From assembly GCA_002404515.1 (NCBI GenBank), contig DHJV01000106.1, positions 1-19,960 on the forward strand: 19,960 nucleotides of DNA. The letters run 5' to 3'. This DNA is from Lachnospiraceae bacterium UBA4711 (GTDB lineage Bacteria; Bacillota; Clostridia; Lachnospirales; Lachnospiraceae). A program made the position numbers and the translations under genes. Shown one piece after another: positions 15,367 to 19,960 of this stretch. The first letter of the stretch is position 1, and every line of letters begins with the position of its first letter. The notes below the pieces were generated by a model, which did not search any database, was not told where the DNA came from, and was given only the letters and a program-made list of their open reading frames with translations.

Positions 15367-16200
15367 TTAATCCAGTATATCCTTATCTTGAAAATATAAA
15401 GTCCCACATACAATCACACAAAGTAATCCGAACAAGGCAATCACAAATCCACTCATTGGTTTTACACCTTCAAAATTGATATAGGAACTTCTCTGCCACA
15501 TCGTATAACTTCCCGGCAGCCACCAACAGGTATAATAAGCAGATAGAATATAGATTCCACACGTTGCAGCAAAGCTTATAACCGGTGTAAATAAGAAACT
15601 GAATAGCATCTGTACCTCTGTCATCAGCACAGATATGGCAAATGGCAGCACAACGGAAATCAGAATCATATCGGACTGACTGACATAATTCATAGAATCT
15701 CCATACAAATGTCCAAGCAGATCCACAGAAAAATCCGCACTTAGCTTTGCTCCATGCACACAGGCACTAATCGTGCAGGTTACAGCAATTCCAATATAAT
15801 ATAGGAAAACTGTCATCAGACACCAGAACATCTTCGCAATCCACCAACGAATGCGGGAGCCGCCCGCCGGAAGCACAATCGCTCCATACTCATTATAATC
15901 CTTACACGGATAATACGCGGTCAGATATGCTAGTCCGATATGGAGCATAAACCACGAAATCGGAATCACGAACGTCGAATCGGGACTGAATTTATAGATA
16001 TACATCCCCTGCATAATATACAGATAATAATCCGCCGCCGTTCCACTTCCGGCAATCGTCCCCGCATCGTATAGGTTTGCAGCATATTCCGCAAAACCGG
16101 CAGACATCAGTGCTACAACAAGTGGTATGATCAGAAAACGGGCACCATGCCGGAACGTCCCAAGACACATATCCCGCCAGAACATCTTTGCTGTTCTCAT
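15367..16200 (-). CDS. ABC transporter permease, second subunit (LanG/BcrB-like)
   Basis: A 277-aa integral membrane protein with about six hydrophobic helices (first at about 22-40: ARFLIIPLVVALMSAGFA; others near 100-115, 120-145, 180-205, 215-230 and 250-270). It has an ABC-2-type permease outline but no motif that fixes its substrate. Its ATG overlaps the TGA of the ATPase gene by four bases (16197-16200), and it is the last gene before the terminator at 15326-15364. With the permease at 16847-17644 it presumably forms the membrane pore for the ATPase between them, the arrangement of two-permease bacteriocin-immunity transporters. It could equally export an antimicrobial or the operon's own peptide. 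Confidence 0.82.
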   Translation of the reverse strand: MRTAKMFWRDMCLGTFRHGARFLIIPLVVALMSAGFAEYAANLYDAGTIAGSGTAADYYLYIMQGMYIYKFSPDSTFVIPISWFMLHIGLAYLTAYYPCKDYNEYGAIVLPAGGSRIRWWIAKMFWCLMTVFLYYIGIAVTCTISACVHGAKLSADFSVDLLGHLYGDSMNYVSQSDMILISVVLPFAISVLMTEVQMLFSFLFTPVISFAATCGIYILSAYYTCWWLPGSYTMWQRSSYINFEGVKPMSGFVIALFGLLCVIVCGTLYFQDKDILD

Positions 16201-16850
16201 GCCACTCCCTCCTTCTGCTTACACACAACTGTACCGTCTTTGATCTCAATGATCTCATCGCTCAAATACTCCAGTTCTTCCCGATCATGGCAGGCAATGA
16301 TAATCAGATGATCCCGTTCCCGCAAATCCACCAGCACCTTCTTTACCTGCTCCACGCTTGCTTCATCCAGCGCATTGATTGGTTCATCTAATACAATGAT
16401 ATCCGGTTCCCCCATAATTGCATTTGCGATTCCAAGCTTCTGTTTCATTCCGAGTGAATATTTCCGATAAACACGCTTATCCTTCGGATCAAGCTGCACC
16501 CGCCGCATAGCTTCTGCTACATCCTCTTTGTCTATATCCCTGCGAAGCGATGCCAGCATACACAGATTCTTATATCCTGTATATTGCGGCAGAAATGCCG
16601 GATTCTCAATCAACGCCCCAATGCTTTCCGGAAACTCGATATCCTTCATAAGTACTTTCCCATTGATACTGACCGTTCCTGCGCTTGGTATCATCAATCC
16701 GCAAATAGTTCGCATAAGCATGGTTTTTCCACATCCATTTTTCCCTTTCAGACCATAAATTGCTCCCGAATGGAATTTCAGATTGATATCATGTAAAATC
16801 GGCGTTTTATGTATTGTCTTCGATATATTTTTTAATTCAATCTCTATCAT
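16197..16850 (-). CDS. ABC transporter ATP-binding protein, LanF/BcrA type with E-loop
   Basis: A 217-aa ATPase with Walker A GKNGCGKT (36-43), signature YSLGMKQKLG (131-140), Walker B IIVLDEP (151-157), D-loop ALDE (160-163) and H-loop His188. In SIGALIENPAFLPQYTG (77-93) the usual Q-loop Gln is a Glu (Glu82). Glu there (E-loop) is described for lantibiotic-immunity LanF proteins and seen in the related BcrA group. The signature is LGMKQ instead of LSGGQ, again typical of that group. It is short, without the C-terminal extension of BcrA. Four-base ATGA overlaps link it to a permease on each side, so the three are translated together. Likely role: energising removal from the membrane, or export, of a peptide related to the one encoded at the operon start. 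The direction of transport is inferred. Confidence 0.92.
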   Translation of the reverse strand: MIEIELKNISKTIHKTPILHDINLKFHSGAIYGLKGKNGCGKTMLMRTICGLMIPSAGTVSINGKVLMKDIEFPESIGALIENPAFLPQYTGYKNLCMLASLRRDIDKEDVAEAMRRVQLDPKDKRVYRKYSLGMKQKLGIANAIMGEPDIIVLDEPINALDEASVEQVKKVLVDLRERDHLIIIACHDREELEYLSDEIIEIKDGTVVCKQKEGVA

Positions 16851-17644
16851 AACACGTCTTTTCTCCTTCCTTTTAAGAACAGCCAGAGTATAATAACCAG
16901 CGTCCCACCGACTGCCATAAGCACGACCTGCTGCCTGCTGAAAACAACCGATTGTAACGGGTTCAACATTTCCATCACAGAAAATCTGCCATCATTGTTT
17001 TCCATCATAACTGCACTCCACATGATATATAAAGCAAAAGGAATCACAATCGCACTAAACATACTCTCGACCCGTTCTGCCACGCATACAGAAACAAGTG
17101 CCAGAAGTCCTGCAAACAGACCATCTAAAAGGATAAATGCCAATGCATACAATGCACCGTTCGTCTCATACAGTCCAGAAAACAAATTCACATCCAGAAT
17201 TCCAACTGACATAAATCCCAGTCGTTCCGGCATACGAAGTGGATATATTGTCATAACCGCCATCAAATCTAACAGCAACGGAATCATCACAGCGCTTGCT
17301 GCCATCACAAACACTACAACTGCTTTTGCCATATAGTACCCACGTCTGGATGTATGCAGTAAAATATTCTTCAGATAACCTGTTCTGATGTCTTCATAAT
17401 AAGTTCCCGCATATGGTAATGCTGCCAGAATCGGAAGTAACGCATAAAACAGACTGTTCGTCACGAACTGATAATCTGTTCCAATCCATGTCTGCATCAC
17501 AACTTTTGCATCTATCGTATCCCGAAATGCATTATGAAAAAGTACGATGTCGCCGATTGCCATAACCATTCCTAACAGCAATGCCACATAAAATCCACGC
17601 GACCGAAAAGCTCTGTAAAACTCAAATTTAATGACTGGTTTCAT
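16847..17644 (-). CDS. ABC transporter permease, first subunit (LanE/BcrB-like)
   Basis: A 265-aa membrane protein with about six helices. The N-terminus, FEFYRAFRSRGFYVALLLGM, is the short cytosolic lead-in plus first helix typical of ABC-2 permeases of the LanE/BcrB kind. Further helices lie near 55-80, 105-130, 160-185, 195-215 and 240-258. The conserved-looking cytosolic segment DIRTGYLKNILLHTSRRGYYMAKAVV (about 86-111, read in parts) resembles the coupling region contacting the ATPase in this family. ATGA overlaps occur both with the upstream gene (17641-17644) and the ATPase gene. It differs clearly in sequence from the 277-aa permease, so the transporter is probably a heterodimer. Substrate is inferred from context only. 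Confidence 0.84.
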   Translation of the reverse strand: MKPVIKFEFYRAFRSRGFYVALLLGMVMAIGDIVLFHNAFRDTIDAKVVMQTWIGTDYQFVTNSLFYALLPILAALPYAGTYYEDIRTGYLKNILLHTSRRGYYMAKAVVVFVMAASAVMIPLLLDLMAVMTIYPLRMPERLGFMSVGILDVNLFSGLYETNGALYALAFILLDGLFAGLLALVSVCVAERVESMFSAIVIPFALYIMWSAVMMENNDGRFSVMEMLNPLQSVVFSRQQVVLMAVGGTLVIILWLFLKGRRKDVL

Positions 17645-18207
17645 AGGCTCGCTCCTCCATAATTCTTCCCTGTTTTTAATCGGATGCGGACGGCATCTGG
17701 ATACAGCGACACCACATATTCAAACTCCATATTTGAAAGATTCTCCCATGTTTTCTCACGAAAGCACACACGAGACACCGTAGTTACAATCCATATATCC
17801 TGTTGCATTCCGGGATTCAATTGTTCATCATAAAATTTGTTTAATTTTGCCCCCATGAACGGATCATAGGAACTTCCCCATCCTTTACATACAAATCCCT
17901 CTCCCAGCACAGCTATAACATTATCCCATGATATTGCATCTTCTGAATCATTTCGAACTGTAAACCGCACACATACAGCTTTTTCATCATCTGTCACGTC
18001 ATCCGCCACTCCAAAATAAGTAGCATATTCATCTGCACTCAAAAGCAGAAAGTCATCTGCCTGAATTGCAAGCTCTCCATAATAAAATTCCTGTCCCTGT
18101 TCCACATACATCACATTGCTTTTCTTCTCCTGATTTAAGTTCACGACACGAATCGCCCATAACAGAAAGCCAAACAGAATCAAGAACACAATCACCTGTC
18201 TTTTCAC
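17641..18207 (-). CDS. Membrane-anchored extracytoplasmic protein of the peptide/ABC operon
   Basis: I cannot name this 188-aa protein. It has one N-terminal membrane helix (about 5-22) and then an outside domain that looks beta-rich. Segments are GELAIQADDFLLLS (about 44-57), VCVRFTVRNDSED (78-90) and LNPGMQQDIWIVTTV (130-144). The pattern of a VRNDS strand followed by a NPG-plus-alternating strand is that of DUF4352/DUF5028-like immunoglobulin-type domains. The same order occurs in the product of the preceding gene, 18240-19130 (VTNES, then LQPNET), so the two may be distant paralogues. The start is GTG with AAGGAGG eight bases ahead. It overlaps the first permease gene by four bases, tying it to the transporter. 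Possible roles are a substrate-binding partner or an immunity factor. Confidence 0.78.
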   Translation of the reverse strand: MKRQVIVFLILFGFLLWAIRVVNLNQEKKSNVMYVEQGQEFYYGELAIQADDFLLLSADEYATYFGVADDVTDDEKAVCVRFTVRNDSEDAISWDNVIAVLGEGFVCKGWGSSYDPFMGAKLNKFYDEQLNPGMQQDIWIVTTVSRVCFREKTWENLSNMEFEYVVSLYPDAVRIRLKTGKNYGGASL

Positions 18208-18239
18208 GTACCTATCCTCCTTAAAATCAGCTGCCTGTT

Positions 18240-19130
18240 TTATTCATTTTCTGTTTTTGGCAAATCATACAATGGTACCACGGTGTCTGATATTGTCTGA
18301 TTTAACCATGTGTTCTGCCTTTCCATGCTCATAGTTCCTATATACATAAGTTGTCTTTCCGGATGTTTGCCGTCAATTCCCTCCAACATCTTATAACCTA
18401 TTACACATTCCAATGTTTCATTTGGTTGTAATGTATACCACGAAAAGTGATGAATGCGGTCTTCGCCTTCTGTATGCTGTGGTTTATCAAAATAGATTAT
18501 ACTATCCGTATATTCATCATAACTTTTCTCCTCGTTGGTTCGAATCAAATAAAGCGAATAATCTGACAGTTCTTTTTCATCATTGGATTCATTTGTCACC
18601 CGCATTTTTACAAAATAATAATATGTTTTTACATGCACACATCCAAGGCTGTATTTCGAATAATCGATTTGCCGGATGATATTATCAATCTTTTCGCAAT
18701 AATCTTCATAAGAATAATCATATCTGTGCAAAGACAGATCATAATATTCCGGATAATCTTCATACATTCTATCAGAATCGTATTGTTCAACTTCTGGCAC
18801 TATCTCATCTGATTCCGGTACTCTCTCATCACTGAAATATTCTGCTTTGTATCTCGTCTGTGTCTCGATTTCTGTATCCTCTATCATCTCATACCCCAGA
18901 AATTCATATGTAAGAGATCCTAGCTTAAAGCTATGGGAATTATCCAAGGTTGCATCACTATCTGTATTCGATGCAACCGTTGTGTTATCCTGTTGTTTTT
19001 CTTCTTCCTGCTCCATATACCGTTCAACAGGATATTCCTTATCCCGTTCATTTTTTACTATATAATTCCAACAAGCGACGCCAGCCGCCAGCAATATAAC
19101 TCCCGCTGTAATCCACTTAATTTTTTTCAT
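18240..19130 (-). CDS. Membrane-anchored extracytoplasmic protein, acidic, tyrosine-rich
   Basis: Unrecognised 296-aa protein. It has an N-terminal helix (about 6-24, ending WNYIVKN), then an acidic stalk of about 45 residues and a beta-like segment FKLGSLTYEFLGYE (68-81). An Asp/Glu/Tyr-rich stretch spans about 95-150. A domain with YYYFVKMRVTNESNDEKEL (170-188) and YTLQPNETLECVIGYKML (232-249) follows. That last part resembles the outside domain of the 188-aa protein encoded next. Cys20 does not fit a lipobox, so a membrane anchor is more likely than a lipoprotein. A longer frame begins at 19151, but that ATG has no ribosome site and abuts a strong hairpin. The ATG at 19130 has AAGGTG six bases ahead, so I use it. 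Function unknown; a receptor or immunity role is inferred from operon membership. Confidence 0.78.
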   Translation of the reverse strand: MKKIKWITAGVILLAAGVACWNYIVKNERDKEYPVERYMEQEEEKQQDNTTVASNTDSDATLDNSHSFKLGSLTYEFLGYEMIEDTEIETQTRYKAEYFSDERVPESDEIVPEVEQYDSDRMYEDYPEYYDLSLHRYDYSYEDYCEKIDNIIRQIDYSKYSLGCVHVKTYYYFVKMRVTNESNDEKELSDYSLYLIRTNEEKSYDEYTDSIIYFDKPQHTEGEDRIHHFSWYTLQPNETLECVIGYKMLEGIDGKHPERQLMYIGTMSMERQNTWLNQTISDTVVPLYDLPKTENE

Positions 19131-19152
19131 TTCCCTCACCTTTGTTTTCATA

Positions 19153-19180
19153 GGGGAAACTGGATCTTGCCAATTTCCCC
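19153..19180 (-). other. Strong hairpin inside the operon, between secreted-protein gene and transporter genes
   Basis: On the minus strand GGGGAAATTGG pairs with CCAGTTTCCCC (11 positions, one U-G) around a 6-base loop. It begins 9 bases after the stop codon of the 149-aa protein. No T-run follows on this strand, so it is not a standard terminator. It may mark an RNA processing or stabilising site that lets the peptide and secreted protein be made in larger amounts than the transporter. Confidence 0.65.
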
Positions 19181-19189
19181 CTGTGTTTT

Positions 19190-19639
19190 TTAACCATATA
19201 TAGTATAAGTACCTATTGAATCAGGACTCCAGTATCCAGATGTATCAACTGGCTGATAACTTTTTCGTTCCATATGCAGTTGTGCTGATGGATTATTTTT
19301 GGTATCAATTCTCCATTCAAATACATGATTGGTAATACTTGCCTTTGAACCAGTTGGAATCACATGTTTATCAGATGCAATATATGTTGTACCAGCACTC
19401 AGTCCTTGAACCGTATAATAGATTGCCGGTCCCGAGACAGGGTGAACATACACTTTTGAAGTATCTTCTTTTACCTGCCATGCACAATCACCAGATACAT
19501 TTACATTACTAAAAGAATACCATTTGTCACTTGAATTCTTTGCTTTTGCATTCGTTCCAAATCCTACCACAGCTGTTACAGACAGCATCATTGCCATCGC
19601 AATTGTTACAATTGAATTTTTCATTTTTCCTTTTCTCAT
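19190..19639 (-). CDS. Secreted 149-residue protein of unknown function, second gene of the peptide operon
   Basis: A clear Sec signal peptide: basic MRKGKMKNS, hydrophobic core (about 10-27), and a cleavage site after AKA (33). That leaves a mature protein of about 116 residues. The mature part is polar and probably beta-rich, with WYSFSNVNVSGDCAW (40-54; the only mature Cys), several Trp/Tyr and a C-terminus reading SGYWSPDSIGTYTIYG. Size and context recall small secreted DUF2712-like proteins encoded beside ABC transporters, but I see no decisive motif. The start at 19639 has GGGAGGA about nine bases ahead. The gene lies 19 bases after the AgrD-like peptide gene and before the intra-operon hairpin, so these two exported products likely share high expression. 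It might be a partner, target or carrier of the peptide, or itself a toxin; none is shown. Confidence 0.8.
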   Translation of the reverse strand: MRKGKMKNSIVTIAMAMMLSVTAVVGFGTNAKAKNSSDKWYSFSNVNVSGDCAWQVKEDTSKVYVHPVSGPAIYYTVQGLSAGTTYIASDKHVIPTGSKASITNHVFEWRIDTKNNPSAQLHMERKSYQPVDTSGYWSPDSIGTYTIYG

Positions 19640-19658
19640 AAGCTTCTTCCTCCCATTT

Positions 19659-19820
19659 CTACTTCACATGATTTTTTGCAAACTCCTTCAACCCTTCCGG
19701 TTCCTCTGGTTGATACCAAGTTCCCCGGCAGCAAAGGGATGATAACGATGCCAGCGAAACCGCAACTGCACATATGGCATTTCCATGCTTCACGAACCAC
19801 TTCTTAACCTTTGTTCTCAT
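19659..19820 (-). CDS. AgrD-like precursor peptide (putative cyclic thiolactone signal), 53 aa
   Basis: A small gene with an excellent ribosome site (AAGGAGG, five bases before ATG) and an extended -10 promoter ahead. The product starts MRTKVKKWFVKHGN, a basic amphipathic lead, then ICAVAVSLASLSSL, a hydrophobic segment. CCRGTWYQPEEPEGLKEF (30-47) and the tail AKNHVK follow. This is the layout of AgrD precursors: N-terminal membrane helix, a Cys starting a five-residue ring segment, then an acidic Pro-rich recognition tail. From memory, clostridial AgrD such as that of Clostridium perfringens has CLWFT followed by HQPEEPKSL; here CRGTW (31-35) is followed by YQPEEPEGL. A five-membered ring from Cys31 to Trp35 is thus the natural guess, with Cys30 unusual. 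No AgrB protease gene is in the window. A bacteriocin-like role is the main alternative. Confidence 0.78.
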   Translation of the reverse strand: MRTKVKKWFVKHGNAICAVAVSLASLSSLCCRGTWYQPEEPEGLKEFAKNHVK

Positions 19821-19866
19821 AAGCGCCTCCTTCTCCTCAGTTTTCCATCATCCAAATGGTAATTGC

Positions 19867-19875
19867 ACTATAGCA
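19867..19875 (-). promoter_or_regulatory. Extended -10 promoter of the peptide/ABC operon
   Basis: On the minus strand TGCTATAGT is an extended -10 (TG-N-TATAGT). No good -35 box is found 16-18 bases upstream (CAACAG region), which suits an activator-dependent promoter. The predicted start is near 19860, giving a leader of about 40 bases. Confidence 0.6.
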
Positions 19876-19885
19876 TGCTTTTATG

Positions 19886-19914
19886 ATTTTCTGTTGAAAT
19901 CTGCTACGAACGGT
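19886..19914 (-). promoter_or_regulatory. Possible LytTR (AgrA-type) direct repeats upstream of the peptide operon
   Basis: On the minus strand ACCGTTCGT (19914-19906) matches the LytTR nine-base consensus [TA][AC][CA]GTTN[AG][TG] at all positions. ACAGAAAAT (19894-19886) matches seven of nine, 11 bases downstream; known AgrA sites are 12-13 apart. The first copy overlaps the terminator arm at the window end, so chance is quite possible. Confidence 0.3.
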
Positions 19915-19960
19915 CAAAAATAAGGGATGAACGAACATTCATCCCTTATTTTTGACCGTT
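19909..19960. terminator. Long perfect inverted repeat, probable bidirectional terminator, reaching the window edge
   Basis: Two 23-base arms, one starting AACGGTCAAAAATAAGGG, pair perfectly around a 6-base loop. The GC core GGGATGAA/TTCATCCC is flanked by TTATTTTT on both strands, as in bidirectional terminators. It separates the peptide operon from whatever lies upstream. Because it ends exactly at the edge, a longer repeat cannot be excluded. Confidence 0.75.

Noticed and set aside
18240..19130. Lipoprotein reading for Cys20 (GVACW)
   Set aside because: The residues before the Cys do not fit a lipobox well, and the helix continues with a membrane-anchor pattern.
19130..19151. Start of the 296-aa protein at 19151
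   Set aside because: No ribosome site precedes it and a stable hairpin ends one base upstream; the ATG at 19130 has AAGGTG at proper spacing.
19659..19820. Reading the 53-aa peptide as a lantibiotic or class II bacteriocin precursor with a double-Gly leader
   Set aside because: There is no GG/GA cleavage motif, no Ser/Thr/Cys-rich core and no modification enzyme nearby. The Pro/Glu tail fits AgrD better, though a bacteriocin-like role is not fully excluded.
1..19960. CRISPR arrays, tRNA genes, insertion sequences, prophage
   Set aside because: No regularly spaced repeats, cloverleaf-like segments, transposase or integrase frames were seen on either strand.

Overview
The window looks like a chromosomal segment of a Gram-positive gut Clostridium of the Lachnospiraceae type (Roseburia/Agathobacter/Coprococcus-like). 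This is inferred from moderate GC, strong AGGAGG ribosome binding sites, sigma-A promoters with 17-bp spacers, paired DegV proteins, SH3b-containing wall proteins and the clostridial style of the small peptide gene. The species is not identified. No tRNA, rRNA, CRISPR array, transposase or phage gene was seen, and no gene-free stretch exceeds about 240 bases.

Layout. (1) 1-714: 3' part of argG (+), ending at a bidirectional terminator. (2) 775-5575: four glycosyltransferases on the minus strand, tightly coupled, with their own promoter. Two are galactofuranosyltransferase-like (GlfT1/GlfT2 type), one is GT2 and one GT4, so the operon probably decorates a surface glycan. (3) 5708-10112: a wall and envelope block on the minus strand. 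It holds a membrane-anchored SleB-type hydrolase with two SH3b domains, a DegV protein, a lipoprotein that is an Amidase_3 homologue lacking most of its zinc and catalytic residues, and a second DegV. The hydrolase promoter is bracketed by two 17-bp sites matching the WalR consensus TGTWAH-N5-TGTWAH. (4) 10348-12142: a DUF368 polyprenyl-phosphate transporter (+) converges on and overlaps a DUF2156 acyltransferase-like gene (-); the hairpin terminator of the latter lies inside both coding ends. An acidic single-pass membrane protein (12149-13684, -) precedes DUF2156 in the same operon. (5) 13852-15309: gltX (+), divergent from the acidic protein and ending in a shared bidirectional terminator.

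(6) 15367-19820 is the most interesting part: one minus-strand operon bounded by terminators. It starts with a 53-codon gene, too short for ordinary gene calling, whose product has the layout of an AgrD/cyclic (thio)lactone autoinducer precursor (short ring-like Cys segment followed by YQPEEPEGLKEF). Next come a Sec-secreted 149-aa protein, two membrane-anchored extracytoplasmic proteins that look like distant paralogues, and a three-gene ABC transporter. The transporter's ATPase has Glu where most ABC proteins have the Q-loop Gln, as described for lantibiotic-immunity LanF proteins. No AgrB protease is present in the window. I propose a peptide-secretion/immunity or peptide-signalling system that I cannot match to a described one.

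Start codons were re-chosen from ribosome binding sites for seven genes (775-2565, 4406-5575, 5708-7060, 10348-11262, 12149-13684, 18240-19130 and, in support of the default, 19190-19639).
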